64,000 bases of DNA from Bacillus_BD sp050389805 (GCF_050389805.1 NZ_CP130945.1:4216001-4280000); one strand, 5' to 3'; shown: positions 11,213 to 23,984, counted from the stretch's first letter. Numbers and translations are program-made. The notes: generated by a model from the letters alone, not told the origin.

Positions 11213-11790
11213 GAAAACGATCAAACTGTAGAATACTGACAGGTTGAGGACAGAGGTTATGCAAGTAGCTAAGCGGTAAAGGGTATGGTTCTTGAGATTC
11301 TTTAGAAATCACAAGAACCGTACTTTTATAAAAATTAGGTCTGACACAAATCCAAAATTTCCTATTACGATTATACTCTAGTAGATATGTCAAAAAAGGG
11401 CAGTTCCCCACTATTGCTAATACGTTAGCATTTGGATAACTAGCCCTTTTTCGTTAATGTACAGCTAGAGGTTCTTAGAGCAGTTTTAAATTACCATCTA
11501 AATGTTTTTGACTACTCCCACCGCTGAAGCAGTGGGCTTTTTCGTTCGGGAAGTTCTGTAATGATGAAAGTTCCTTCGGCTTCAATCAGATAGGTTGGTC
11601 CCATTAATTTTTACGTTCCCTTCCGAATGCTGAAGAAGGGCGACTGCAATTGACTTATTTTTCAAACATAGGGCAATCAACATTCAGTTGTATCAGTAAA
11701 AGCAATTTACTTTATCTGATAATCCGATTCATTATCAGGGGAATGATCATTTAAATTTACCTAGAAATTGATACAGCAATAAAGCAATAA
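11213..11790. other. Intergenic region with hairpins, no gene seen
   Basis: No convincing coding sequence. It holds GGTTCTTG/CAAGAACC (11287-11320), a terminator-like hairpin (11392-11451), and at 11507-11545 a CCCACCGC/GCAGTGGG hairpin of the kind found at ends of IS200/IS605 elements. It may be the scar of a lost element. Confidence 0.5.
11392..11451. terminator. Terminator-like hairpin after the surface-protein gene
   Basis: AAAAAGGGC (11392-11401 region) pairs with GCCCTTTTT (11443-11451). Inside is a second perfect stem, TGCTAA-TACG-TTAGCA. A and T runs on both sides allow action in either direction. Confidence 0.6.
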
Positions 11791-11825
11791 AAAAAGGTGA
11801 GAAAATGATTTTCTCACCCTTTTTG
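11791..11825. terminator. Bidirectional terminator hairpin
   Basis: GGTGAGAAAA (11796-11805) and TTTTCTCACC (11809-11818) form a 10-bp stem with a TGA loop, flanked by A5 and T5. It lies 50 bp after the deacetylase stop codon on the minus strand. Confidence 0.88.
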
Positions 11826-11873
11826 CAATGCTATTTCCTCGAAAGATAGCATTCTGCAACGTAATCGAATTCG

Positions 11874-12605
11874 TTATCCCCCAACGATCTTTGCAAAGTC
11901 ATCAAGAGTAGTTGAATACTTAATATAGACCCGTGGTAAGAGATAGAGTTCGTCTTTTATACCCTTCTCAGAAAACAATTCAGGAGTTGTCGTAAGTCCA
12001 AAAGAATAGTATTTCTTCGTTTCTGCTACGACCTTGTTATTGAAATTTCCGTATGGATACGCAAGAGCAAAAACGGGTTTACCCGTTATCTTTTGAATTT
12101 TATCTTTGGATTCTTTTAGTTCATATTCAATATTTATTATTTTCGTCAAATCAGGATGTGTAGCAGTATGTGACTGTATCGAGATGAGCCCCGAATCAGT
12201 CATCATTTTTAAATCAGCTTTCGACAATCGGTTGGAGCGACCGATAAAGTCAGAAATAACAAAAATGGTACCAGTTGGTTTAAAACGTTCAGTTTTCAGT
12301 TTTTGAAAGATCCCAAATGCATTCAGGTTGTTTTTGTACCCATCATCAAAGGTAATAAAAATAGGTTTATTTACTTCATCAATATCTTTCCAGCGATCAA
12401 ATGTTAATAACGTGTATCCATGGTCTCTTAGATAGACCATTTGTTTCTCAAAATTTTTCGGAGTCACATATAAATCCTTTGAGCCCTGCCCTTTATATTC
12501 GTCAATTGAATGATAGATTAAAATAGGTACTTTACGTTGGGCTAGAGCGTGTGATGGAAGGATTAATATAAGAAGACATAGGAAAATCATTGCAACCTTT
12601 TTCAT
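11874..12605 (-). CDS. Secreted polysaccharide deacetylase (NodB domain)
   Basis: A 243-residue exported enzyme expected to remove acetyl groups from N-acetylated sugars of peptidoglycan or another surface glycan. The signal peptide is MKKVAMIFLCLLILILPSHA with cleavage after ALA. The NodB domain shows PILIYHSI, the metal/catalytic motif TFDDGY, the SHTATHP histidine motif (H-x3-H) and AYPYG. These are the canonical metal-binding residues, so the enzyme looks active. It is transcribed alone and ends at a strong terminator. The exact substrate cannot be told from sequence. Confidence 0.88.
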   Translation of the reverse strand: MKKVAMIFLCLLILILPSHALAQRKVPILIYHSIDEYKGQGSKDLYVTPKNFEKQMVYLRDHGYTLLTFDRWKDIDEVNKPIFITFDDGYKNNLNAFGIFQKLKTERFKPTGTIFVISDFIGRSNRLSKADLKMMTDSGLISIQSHTATHPDLTKIINIEYELKESKDKIQKITGKPVFALAYPYGNFNNKVVAETKKYYSFGLTTTPELFSEKGIKDELYLLPRVYIKYSTTLDDFAKIVGG

Positions 12606-12790
12606 AAAATTCCTCGCTTTATATTCTTTTATTATTTTTATTATTCCTCAAAAATAGACTACTATGATTATTCAATAGTCCAACTGCCATTAATTAATAG
12701 TGACTTTGATCCCTACAACTTACATGCCAATTAAAAGATTTATAATGATTTCGTATCCTAACAGGATACAACCTTTTCAGAAAAAACAAA

Positions 12791-12834
12791 AAAACACTTA
12801 CAAACATTGATGTATCAACATTTGTAAGTGTTTT
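12791..12834 (-). terminator. Terminator of the rRNA-tRNA operon
   Basis: AAAACACTTACAAA and TTTGTAAGTGTTTT form a 14-bp perfect stem with an inner TTGA-TGTA-TCAA hairpin. It lies just past the last tRNA on the minus strand and ends in a T run. Confidence 0.9.
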
Positions 12835-12848
12835 ATCATAACTATAGA

Positions 12849-12930
12849 TACCGGTGGTCGGGGTCGAACCGACACTCCAGAAGGAACACGATTTTGAGTC
12901 GTGCGCGTCTGCCAATTCCGCCACACCGGC
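12849..12930 (-). tRNA. tRNA-Leu(CAA)
   Basis: Long-variable-arm cloverleaf with GCCGGTG acceptor and anticodon CAA in GACTCAAAATC. The 3' CCA is not encoded. Last tRNA of the cluster. Confidence 0.93.
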
Positions 12931-12946
12931 ATATTAAATTATTGTA

Positions 12947-13035
12947 TGGTGCCGAGGACCGGAATCGAACCGGTACGGTAGTCACCTACCGCAGGATTTT
13001 AAGTCCTGTGCGTCTGCCAGTTCCGCCACCCCGGC
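12947..13035 (-). tRNA. tRNA-Leu(TAA)
   Basis: Class II cloverleaf, acceptor GCCGGGG, anticodon TAA in GGACTTAAAATC, encoded CCA. Confidence 0.95.
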
Positions 13036-13070
13036 TATATATAAATTCGAATATAATAAGCAAAATATGA

Positions 13071-13142
13071 AGGCGGCAACCGGATTCGAACCGGTGAATA
13101 AAGGTTTTGCAGACCTTGGCCTTACCACTTGGCTATGCCGCC
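13071..13142 (-). tRNA. tRNA-Cys(GCA)
   Basis: Acceptor GGCGGCA, anticodon GCA in GGTCTGCAAAACC, and the U73 discriminator expected for Cys. The next bases are TCA, so CCA is not encoded. Confidence 0.95.
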
Positions 13143-13155
13143 GTATAAAAATAAA

Positions 13156-13230
13156 TGGAGCGGAAGACGGGATTCGAACCCGCGACCCCCACCTTGGCAA
13201 GGTGGTGTTCTACCACTGAACTACTTCCGC
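13156..13230 (-). tRNA. tRNA-Gly(GCC)
   Basis: Acceptor GCGGAAG, anticodon GCC in CCTTGCCAAGG, encoded CCA. Confidence 0.95.
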
Positions 13231-13231
13231 A

Positions 13232-13306
13232 TGGCTGGGCTAGCAGGATTCGAACCTACGAATGACGGAGTCAAAGTCCGTTGCCTTACCACTTGGCTAT
13301 AGCCCA
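13232..13306 (-). tRNA. tRNA-Gln(TTG)
   Basis: Acceptor TGGGCTA, anticodon TTG in GGACTTTGACTCC, encoded CCA. Confidence 0.95.
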
Positions 13307-13340
13307 TTAATAATATATGCATTTATTCAATTAATGTGAA

Positions 13341-13417
13341 TGGGGCGGCTGATGGGAATCGAACCCACGAATGTCGGAACCACAATCCGATGCGTTAACC
13401 ACTTCGCCACAACCGCC
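13341..13417 (-). tRNA. tRNA-His(GTG)
   Basis: Acceptor with the additional G-1:C73 pair typical of tRNA-His, anticodon GTG in GGATTGTGGTTCC, encoded CCA. Confidence 0.95.
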
Positions 13418-13427
13418 AGAATAAAAG

Positions 13428-13498
13428 CAGGGGTAGTAGGAATCGAACCCACACCAAAGGTTTTGGAGACCTTCGTTCTACCTTTAAACTATACCCCT
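13428..13498 (-). tRNA. tRNA-Trp(CCA)
   Basis: Acceptor AGGGGTA, anticodon CCA in GGTCTCCAAAACC, discriminator G. The 3' CCA is not encoded. Confidence 0.94.
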
Positions 13499-13506
13499 AT
13501 AGCTAA

Positions 13507-13590
13507 TGGTGGAGGGGGACGGATTCGAACCGCCGAACCCAAGGGAGCGGATTTACAGTCCGCCGCGTTTAGCCACTTCGCTACCCCTCC
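13507..13590 (-). tRNA. tRNA-Tyr(GTA)
   Basis: Class II tRNA with long variable arm, acceptor GGAGGGG, anticodon GTA in GGACTGTAAATCC, encoded CCA. Confidence 0.95.
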
Positions 13591-13601
13591 AAATAAAAAG
13601 G

Positions 13602-13674
13602 TGGCTTAGGACGGAATCGAACCGCCGACACATGGATTTTCAGTCCATTGCTCTACCGACTGAGCTACTAAGCC
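13602..13674 (-). tRNA. tRNA-Phe(GAA)
   Basis: Acceptor GGCTTAG, anticodon GAA in GGACTGAAAATCC. The 3' extension reads CCT, so CCA is not fully encoded. No tRNA-Thr lies between this gene and tRNA-Tyr. Confidence 0.95.
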
Positions 13675-13705
13675 AAACAATTATTTATATTCATTTAAGT
13701 AAAAA

Positions 13706-13782
13706 TGGCGGTCCGGACGGGACTCGAACCCGCGACCTCCTGCGTGACAGGCAGGCATTCTAACCAACTGAACTACCGGACC
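13706..13782 (-). tRNA. tRNA-Asp(GTC)
   Basis: Acceptor GGTCCGG, anticodon GTC in CCTGTCACGC, encoded CCA. Confidence 0.95.
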
Positions 13783-13785
13783 AAA

Positions 13786-13859
<74 letters not shown>

Positions 13860-13884
13860 ATAATAGTAATATTGAATTAAATCA

Positions 13885-13960
13885 TGGTGGAGGATGACGG
13901 GCTCGAACCGCCGACCCTCTGCTTGTAAGGCAGATGCTCTCCCAGCTGAGCTAATCCTCC
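13885..13960 (-). tRNA. tRNA-Val(TAC)
   Basis: Acceptor GGAGGAT, anticodon TAC in TGCCTTACAAGCA, encoded CCA. Confidence 0.95.
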
Positions 13961-13964
13961 ATAA

Positions 13965-14039
13965 TGGTGACCCGTACGGGATTCGAACCCGTGTTACCGC
14001 CGTGAAAGGGCGGTGTCTTAACCGCTTGACCAACGGGCC
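13965..14039 (-). tRNA. tRNA-Glu(TTC)
   Basis: Acceptor GGCCCGT, anticodon TTC in GCCCTTTCACGGC, encoded CCA. Confidence 0.95.
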
Positions 14040-14049
14040 ATAATTTAAA

Positions 14050-14139
14050 TGGCGGAGAGCAAGGGATTTGAACCCTTGAGACGGTTGCCCGCCTACACGA
14101 TTTCCAATCGTGCTCCTTCGGCCACTCGGACAGCTCTCC
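14050..14139 (-). tRNA. tRNA-Ser(GGA)
   Basis: Class II tRNA with long variable arm, acceptor GGAGAGC, anticodon GGA in CGATTGGAAATCG, encoded CCA. Confidence 0.95.
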
Positions 14140-14142
14140 GTA

Positions 14143-14217
14143 TGGCTCCGCAGGTAGGATTCGAACCTACGACCGATCGGTTAACAGCCGATAGCTCTAC
14201 CACTGAGCTACTGCGGA
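14143..14217 (-). tRNA. tRNA-Asn(GTT)
   Basis: Acceptor TCCGCAG, anticodon GTT in TCGGCTGTTAACCGA, encoded CCA. First tRNA after 5S. Its first 17 bases are duplicated about 100 bp upstream. Confidence 0.95.
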
Positions 14218-14218
14218 A

Positions 14219-14316
14219 AAATTAAACTACAACCTAAATTTAGATTGTGGTCGTCCTCTGCTCCAAAAGCCTTTTGCTTTTGTTGCAAAACAAATCCCCT
14301 ACAGGACGATTTGTTT
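14219..14316 (-). repeat. Hairpin-bearing insert between 5S and tRNA-Asn
   Basis: About 98 bp flanked by an exact 18-bp direct repeat that is the 5' end of tRNA-Asn. On the minus strand it begins with AAACAAATC and GATTTGTTT, a 9-bp perfect inverted repeat with an 11-base loop, followed by a smaller CAAAAG/CTTTTG stem. It looks like a small non-coding insertion; the family is not recognised. Confidence 0.55.
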
Positions 14317-14334
14317 CACTGAGCTACTGCGGAA
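14317..14334 (-). pseudogene. Duplicated 5' fragment of tRNA-Asn
   Basis: The 18 bases here are identical to 14201-14218, which hold the acceptor strand and start of the D arm of tRNA-Asn. The rest of a tRNA is absent, so it cannot form a functional molecule. Confidence 0.8.
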
Positions 14335-14340
14335 TAAACC

Positions 14341-14456
<116 letters not shown>

Positions 14457-14582
14457 CTATTAAAGACATATATTAATTATAAAGTCTTTTTATTTTTTTT
14501 CAAGAGAAATGTTAAATTATTCTCTCAAAACTAGATAATGTTGAAGAACTTCAATAACTTACATAATCGTTCACTTTAAATT

Positions 14583-17520
<2,938 letters not shown>

Positions 17521-17686
17521 ATTAATTAAATCAGAAAAAAATACTAAAATGGCGATCACTCGGTTATTTCTTGGTTCTTCATTACATTATCTAGTTTTCA
17601 AAGAACAATCATTCATGAGGAATTACTCCCTCAAAACTAAACAAACAAAAAGTGTCAACGTTCATCTCGTAAGAGATGTTCCGTAT

Positions 17687-19247
<1,561 letters not shown>

Positions 19248-19384
19248 GTGTTTGATAAAGCTCATAGATTTGTTGTTAATTAACAACTAAATTTGTTACA
19301 TATAGTAACTAGAATTAACGTTGACGTTTTTGTTTGTTTAGTTTTCAAAGAGCAATTTCATCGTCACTCAGAAGCGACTTTATT

Positions 19385-19414
19385 AATATAACATATCTCG
19401 AAAGATGATGTCAA
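19385..19414 (-). promoter_or_regulatory. rRNA operon promoter P2
   Basis: On the minus strand a perfect TTGACA (-35) and TATATT (-10) are separated by 18 bases, about 140 bp before 16S. Strong SigA-type promoter. Confidence 0.85.
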
Positions 19415-19475
19415 TATTATTTTTTAAAAGAATCTTCGTCAGCTGCAAAACGTTCATTTCGCAGCGACGGATACT

Positions 19476-19504
19476 AATATAACAAGAAACAAAATAAAGG
19501 TCAA
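19476..19504 (-). promoter_or_regulatory. rRNA operon promoter P1
   Basis: TTGACC and TATATT with 17-base spacing on the minus strand, about 90 bp upstream of P2. Tandem promoters are usual for Bacillus rRNA operons. Confidence 0.8.
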
Positions 19505-19510
19505 GGGGTT

Positions 19511-20398
19511 TTAACTATTTTTCTGCAATAACTTTTCGGACAGTTTATAATTGCGGTGATAGATTCCCTGTCCTTTCGTTTCTTGATTAACGACTTCAAT
19601 AAAACGTTTTTCAATCAAGTATTCAAATAGCACTTCAATATCTGCTGCAAACAAAAGCAAAGAAGGATGCGATAATACTTCATTAAAAGTCCAAGTGTCT
19701 TTTTCTTTCAACACATCTAACAAATAACCTGTTCCTACTTCAATTCGTGAATGTATTAGGAAATCACTAGCTAAAAATAAGAGTTCTAACCTTTTCCCTA
19801 ACTCTTCTTCACTATTGACTAGTTCATTATACAATTTAAAAACCTCAGGCTCGATTTTCTTCACTTGACCCCAGACCGTCATTTCTGGATGAAAACCTTT
19901 ATCAATGATAGACACCCGACCTAAATGATGTAAAGATCGAACAATATGGCTATAAGCATCTAAATATTGTTGATTCTCAAAAAAGCTTCTTCCATCCATA
20001 TAGCAGCGTATAAGTTTGCTAAACTCTAGGCCTATTTTTAACTGACGATCAACTGTAGGAAATACCTGCAGTCTATCTTGTAATTGACCCATAAATTCAT
20101 TACGGTCAAATAACACTTTTCCCATAACTAGCCATTCAATTAATTTACGATTAATTCCAGATTGTAACCATTCATGTATTTGCGACTCCGTAATAATATG
20201 CATGGCTGCCTTTTTACCCTTATATGTGTAATGTTTAATAAAAACCGGTTGTTGGGCATCTTTCACAATAATAAGTAAAATCGCATCAAAAGTATCAGTA
20301 AGCGAAGCGGATTGATTATTTTTTTCAATTAACAGTACACTTAAAGTATTTACCTGACTCGCACGCTCCTGATAAATCGGTCGAAGTATATCTTCCAC
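19511..20398 (-). CDS. ygxA: Nucleotidyltransferase-like protein YgxA
   Basis: A 295-residue cytoplasmic protein that in Bacillus sits between perR-ygzB and the rrnD operon, as here. The N-terminus EDILRPIYQERASQ is characteristic of YgxA. The N-terminal half resembles a nucleotidyltransferase-like fold and the C-terminal part is a helical, possibly winged-helix region; no biochemical function is established. AGGGGG lies seven bases before GTG at 20398, so I chose that start over a longer frame from 20419, which lacks a binding site. The rRNA promoters begin almost at its stop codon. Confidence 0.88.
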   Translation of the reverse strand: MEDILRPIYQERASQVNTLSVLLIEKNNQSASLTDTFDAILLIIVKDAQQPVFIKHYTYKGKKAAMHIITESQIHEWLQSGINRKLIEWLVMGKVLFDRNEFMGQLQDRLQVFPTVDRQLKIGLEFSKLIRCYMDGRSFFENQQYLDAYSHIVRSLHHLGRVSIIDKGFHPEMTVWGQVKKIEPEVFKLYNELVNSEEELGKRLELLFLASDFLIHSRIEVGTGYLLDVLKEKDTWTFNEVLSHPSLLLFAADIEVLFEYLIEKRFIEVVNQETKGQGIYHRNYKLSEKLLQKNS

Positions 20399-20634
20399 TA
20401 CACGGCCCCCTATATACATCTTCTTTGAGAAGCTTAGCTAACATTAAACCATTAGCTAACCAATCTCTAGCGAATAATTTTCGACGTAAAACATTAAAAT
20501 CCTTCTGCCTTAAAAGGATTTAAAAATTCAGTTAATAGAACAAATCATCCGATGGCTAGTGTAATAACGTTCGGACAAATTGTTTCATTTTTTCGAAAAC
20601 ATAGTATATAGTTTACAGTAGGGGGAATGACAAC

Positions 20635-20994
20635 ATGGCTAAAAAATATTCTAGCAAAATCAATAAAATTCGAACCTTTGCTTTAAGTTTAATTTTTGTC
20701 GGTTTCTTTGTCATGTATATCGGCGTGTTTTTTAGGACTTCTCCAATTGCTATGACCATTTTTATGTTACTCGGATTGCTTAGTATTGTTGCAAGTACCA
20801 TTGTTTATTTTTGGATTGGGATGCTGTCAACTAAAGCTGTACGAGTGATATGTCCCAATTGTGAAAAACAGACAAAAATTCTTGGCAGGGTCGATATTTG
20901 CATGCATTGTAATGAACCGCTGACGCTGGATCCAAACTTAGAAGGAAAAGACTTTGATGAAAAATATAATCAGAAGAAGAATCTTACCCAATAG
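20635..20994 (+). CDS. ygzB: YgzB, UPF0295 membrane protein
   Basis: A 119-residue protein beginning MAKKYSSKINKIRTFALSLI, a near-signature start for the UPF0295 family. Two transmembrane helices (about residues 15-35 and 40-65) are followed by a cytoplasmic zinc-ribbon-like tail with CPNC and CMHC pairs. Function unknown. AGGGGGAATGAC precedes the ATG. It is transcribed opposite to its conserved neighbours perR and ygxA, as in B. subtilis. Confidence 0.92.
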   Translation: MAKKYSSKINKIRTFALSLIFVGFFVMYIGVFFRTSPIAMTIFMLLGLLSIVASTIVYFWIGMLSTKAVRVICPNCEKQTKILGRVDICMHCNEPLTLDPNLEGKDFDEKYNQKKNLTQ

Positions 20995-21115
20995 AACAGC
21001 GGAAGCGCCTTGTTCAGCTCCGTATAGACTGGACCTGCACAGGATGTGCAGACATCGACGTTCGCCACAGTACGTGGCGGCTTTTAGTCGATGTTCCTTC
21101 CCTTGAGATAAAGGA
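20995..21115. repeat. Structured intergenic repeat element, three hairpins
   Basis: Starting right after ygzB are GAACA/TGTTC around GCGGAAGCGCC, then CTGCACA/TGTGCAG, then an outer stem ACATCGAC/GTCGATGT enclosing CGCCAC/GTGGCG. The opening CGGAAGCGCCTTGTTCAGC resembles an interspersed repeat I recall from many Bacillus intergenic regions, so this is probably one copy of a dispersed family. No coding potential. Confidence 0.55.
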
Positions 21116-21216
21116 AACACGATGAGCACGTTAGTTCGAATCAATGTTGACGAAGAAGTGAGAAGTCGACTAGCTAGACAGTTGTCTAACTTCAAAAAAC
21201 TTAAACTTTATATAAT

Positions 21217-21249
21217 AAAAAAAACCGATAGCCTCAACTATCGGTTTTT
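21217..21249 (-). terminator. perR terminator
   Basis: AAAACCGATAG and CTATCGGTTTT form an 11-bp perfect stem overlapping the perR stop codon, with a T run beyond on the minus strand. Confidence 0.9.
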
Positions 21250-21685
21250 AATGCACTTCCTGTTTTGTACATTCCGGACAGGATCCATAAATCTCCATAC
21301 GATGATGGCTGATTTTAAAGCCGGTTACGTGACTGGCTAATTGTTCCACCTCATCTAAACCAGGGTAGTGGAAGTCAACAATTTTCCCACAACTATCACA
21401 AATCACATGATAGTGCTGTGTGGTAATGAAATCAAATCGGCTAGATGCATCACCATACGTCAATTCCTTAACAAGCCCAACTTCACGAAATACTCTTAAA
21501 TTATTATAAACTGTTGCAACACTCATATTCGGGAATTTTCCTTCTAAAGCCTTATAAATCTCATCTGCTGTTGGGTGCGACATTGAGCTTATTAAATATT
21601 CGAGTATCGCATGACGTTGTGGAGTAATCCGTACCTTTGTTCCTTTTAGCGTTTCAAGCGCATCCTTTAGAAGATTTTGTTCCAC
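21248..21685 (-). CDS. perR: Peroxide stress regulator PerR (Fur family)
   Basis: A metal-dependent repressor that senses hydrogen peroxide through oxidation of iron-ligating histidines and controls catalase, AhpCF, heme genes and itself in Bacillus. The DNA-binding half contains RITPQRHAILEYL and FPNMSVATVYNNLRVFRE. The structural zinc site shows CDSC and CPEC, and regulatory ligands include the HYH and HPT histidines. AGAGGTG lies seven bases before GTG at 21685, giving 145 residues, the B. subtilis PerR length as I recall it; a longer frame to 21721 has no better site. Confidence 0.95.
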   Translation of the reverse strand: MEQNLLKDALETLKGTKVRITPQRHAILEYLISSMSHPTADEIYKALEGKFPNMSVATVYNNLRVFREVGLVKELTYGDASSRFDFITTQHYHVICDSCGKIVDFHYPGLDEVEQLASHVTGFKISHHRMEIYGSCPECTKQEVH

Positions 21686-21739
21686 CGTCATACACCTCTT
21701 TTCATCAAATTTGTTATCCAAGAAACATTATTTATTTAG

Positions 21740-21752
21740 AATTGTTACAATT
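21740..21752. promoter_or_regulatory. Possible operator upstream of perR
   Basis: AATTGT-T-ACAATT is a perfect 6-1-6 inverted repeat 55 bp upstream of perR. It has the PerR/Fur-box geometry but differs from the usual PerR box (TTATAATnATTATAA), so autoregulation through this site is only a suggestion. Confidence 0.35.
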
Positions 21753-22078
21753 AGTTTACGTTATTTTAATAGTTTTGTCAATATATCTACCTTCACCACT
21801 TAGTTTATGTGAATAATTTACTTTTTACTACAGTAAATAATAGGAAGATTCAATTATTACTTTATATAAAATTTCAAAACCTTTTTTATCATAACTATTT
21901 TTCAACCTGTTGTCATTCTTTTTTGTTTGACTTAGAAAATAAAAAAACAGGTTGTATCAACAACCTGTAAAAGAATTCTGAGGAGGTATGCCCTACTATA
22001 AGTTATTCAGAAACATGTATTTGGAATGGACAGTTGCCTTTTCTTTAGTAAAAAATATATAAATAATTGCAATAAACT
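21753..22078. other. AT-rich intergenic region
   Basis: No gene seen. The only clear element is the hairpin at 21947-21968. Confidence 0.6.
21947..21968 (-). terminator. Terminator of the papain-like amidase gene
   Basis: ACAGGTTGT-ATCA-ACAACCTGT is a 9-bp perfect hairpin followed by a long T run on the minus strand. Confidence 0.85.
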
Positions 22079-22675
22079 TTATATGTTTGCATTAAATTGG
22101 TTGTTGTAATCAAATATAGGTTGATTGTATACGTTATTACTTTCTAGATAGTAATCTCTTAACTTCCCCTCATATATTAACTCAAGCTGGGAAATGTTCA
22201 TGATATCTTCAGGTGTAATCAACTCAATATATTTATCAAACTGGAGGATTCCACTGGCTACAAGCATGGATGCTACAAATTGCGAACAGGTAAAAGCATT
22301 TTTTCTAATTAATCGTTTATTCATCGCAATCGCCATGACCCCAAGCAAATTATATCGATATTGATCTTTTAAAAATTTCACTCTGGCGATACTTTTGGTT
22401 AGTTTTTTATACTGCGAGTCATTCACAGAGAGTTTGTAAATGATGCATTTTGTATTTTTTTTATAAAAAAATACACCATGATCAAGTCCCTCTTTAACAA
22501 AACCCGCCGATAAAGGATTGTAATACACCTTTCGACCGAAGCTATACAACTCTTCGAGATGTTCATCCAATGAAATGGACGCATGATTATATGGGGCCTT
22601 TGTGTATAGTTTAATCATTCTCGAAAACCACGTACCCGTGTCCGTTAAGAGGATATAAACATTTCGTTCACTCAT
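22079..22675 (-). CDS. Permuted papain-like (NlpC/P60 superfamily) hydrolase, YiiX/C92-like
   Basis: A 198-residue protein whose order of motifs, an early YNHASISLDEHLEELYSFGR with the His and a late FTCSQFVASML with the Cys, fits the circularly permuted papain-like group. Such enzymes cleave amide or ester bonds, but no substrate can be assigned. No signal peptide is seen. The ATG at 22675 with GGTGAT upstream was preferred; a longer frame to 22765 runs back through the bcp terminator and is unlikely. Confidence 0.72.
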   Translation of the reverse strand: MSERNVYILLTDTGTWFSRMIKLYTKAPYNHASISLDEHLEELYSFGRKVYYNPLSAGFVKEGLDHGVFFYKKNTKCIIYKLSVNDSQYKKLTKSIARVKFLKDQYRYNLLGVMAIAMNKRLIRKNAFTCSQFVASMLVASGILQFDKYIELITPEDIMNISQLELIYEGKLRDYYLESNNVYNQPIFDYNNQFNANI

Positions 22676-22721
22676 GTTATCACCATTTATAGTGTTTTTA
22701 AAATACTCTTCTTTTAAAAAC

Positions 22722-22758
22722 AAAAGAGCCATTATGCATATTGTACCATGGCTCTTTT
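22722..22758 (-). terminator. bcp terminator
   Basis: AAAAGAGCCAT and ATGGCTCTTTT form an 11-bp perfect stem with a 15-base loop, 40 bp after the bcp stop codon. Confidence 0.88.
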
Positions 22759-22797
22759 CATACAAAAAGATTAAGTTTTTTTCTAATTTCTATGTAA

Positions 22798-23268
22798 TTA
22801 GGCTAAATTTTCCTTGATGTATTGGTAAACTTCATTCGTATGATCTTTTACCTTCACTTTTCTCCACTCTTTTACTACTTTACCTTCTGGATCAAGAATA
22901 AAGGTGCTGCGCTCAATACCCATGTACTCTTTACCGAAATTCTTCTTTAATTTCCATACATCAAATGCTTTTGCCAATTCATTTTCTTCGTCAGCTAATA
23001 AAAGAAAAGGCAATTGATGTTTCTCGATAAATTTCTCATGCCTAGAAATAGGATCTGGACTCACTCCGATAATCACTGTATTTAAATCAGAAAAATCATG
23101 ATGGCGATCGCGGAAATCACATGCTTCCGTTGTGCATCCCGGCGTCATATCCTTCGGGTAAAAGTAAAGAACGACATTTTTCCCCTGAAAATCAGACAGT
23201 TTCACATTTTCACCATTACTTGCAGGCAAAGTGATCTCTGGTGCGATTTGACCAATAAGTGTTGACAC
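22798..23268 (-). CDS. bcp: Thioredoxin-dependent thiol peroxidase (Bcp, atypical 2-Cys peroxiredoxin)
   Basis: A 156-residue peroxiredoxin that reduces hydrogen peroxide and organic hydroperoxides using thioredoxin. The active site reads YPKDMTPGCTTEACDFRD, with the peroxidatic Cys after PG and the resolving Cys five residues later, as in the Bcp/PrxQ group. The conserved FILDPEGKV lies near the C-terminus. It is the B. subtilis YgaF position, near perR, consistent with peroxide defence. GGAGGAAG precedes the ATG. Confidence 0.94.
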   Translation of the reverse strand: MSTLIGQIAPEITLPASNGENVKLSDFQGKNVVLYFYPKDMTPGCTTEACDFRDRHHDFSDLNTVIIGVSPDPISRHEKFIEKHQLPFLLLADEENELAKAFDVWKLKKNFGKEYMGIERSTFILDPEGKVVKEWRKVKVKDHTNEVYQYIKENLA

Positions 23269-23381
23269 GAATATCTTCCTCCTTTATTTTGAGTCTTGTC
23301 TATTTTCAGAGTATCGTATTCTTCCCTTAAACACAATAAAAAGGTGTGTAAACCTTTGCAATTTCTGACCTTTCTCCACAG

Positions 23382-23786
23382 CTAGTGTTCTTTTTCAATA
23401 AAGGCCTTCGCCACAAATGCTGCTGGTATCGTATAACCGATGAGCGCTTCAATCATGGCAATGATTCGACCAATTCCAATCGGAGCGATATCACCGTACC
23501 CAACTGAAAATAACGTGACAGCACTAAAATAAATATACGTTACAAAACGGTCAAAAAAGCTGTCATCTGGTAATGGGTACGCCTCTACCATGACTTCATA
23601 GCCTTTTGTTTCTAATAAAATATAAATTAAGCCAAAACCGATCAGAATGGTTATATAGACAAAGGCAAGGTAGAGGAAGTTTTCCAGCGAAACAATTTTT
23701 CCTTTTATCGCATTTGGAATAAAGATCGTTCTCACACTCATGACAATACAATAAACCGTAAAAGCAAACACAATCATATACAGCAT
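23382..23786 (-). CDS. Two-helix potassium channel family protein
   Basis: A 134-residue membrane protein with the ion-channel selectivity filter TLFSVGYGD between two C-terminal transmembrane helices, and two further hydrophobic segments at the N-terminus (about residues 1-20 and 38-60). This is the ion channel 2 family architecture. It lacks any RCK or cyclic-nucleotide regulatory domain. It is transcribed alone between gsaB and bcp. Potassium selectivity follows from GYG; physiological role unknown. Confidence 0.85.
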   Translation of the reverse strand: MLYMIVFAFTVYCIVMSVRTIFIPNAIKGKIVSLENFLYLAFVYITILIGFGLIYILLETKGYEVMVEAYPLPDDSFFDRFVTYIYFSAVTLFSVGYGDIAPIGIGRIIAMIEALIGYTIPAAFVAKAFIEKEH

Positions 23787-23984
23787 TATAGTTCCCCTCT
23801 ATTCCGAAAACGGTCTTCTACACTTTCTTCAATACTCTATTTATATGCAAGAAGCCCTACACCCACCACTTAAAACAAGGACAATCTTTATTTTAAAAAT
23901 AGAATCAATGTTCATGTTCTATCGTCATATTCCATGCTTTTGATGGTAAAATGTACAAGGATCACAAATTGAGGAGGATGTTCG

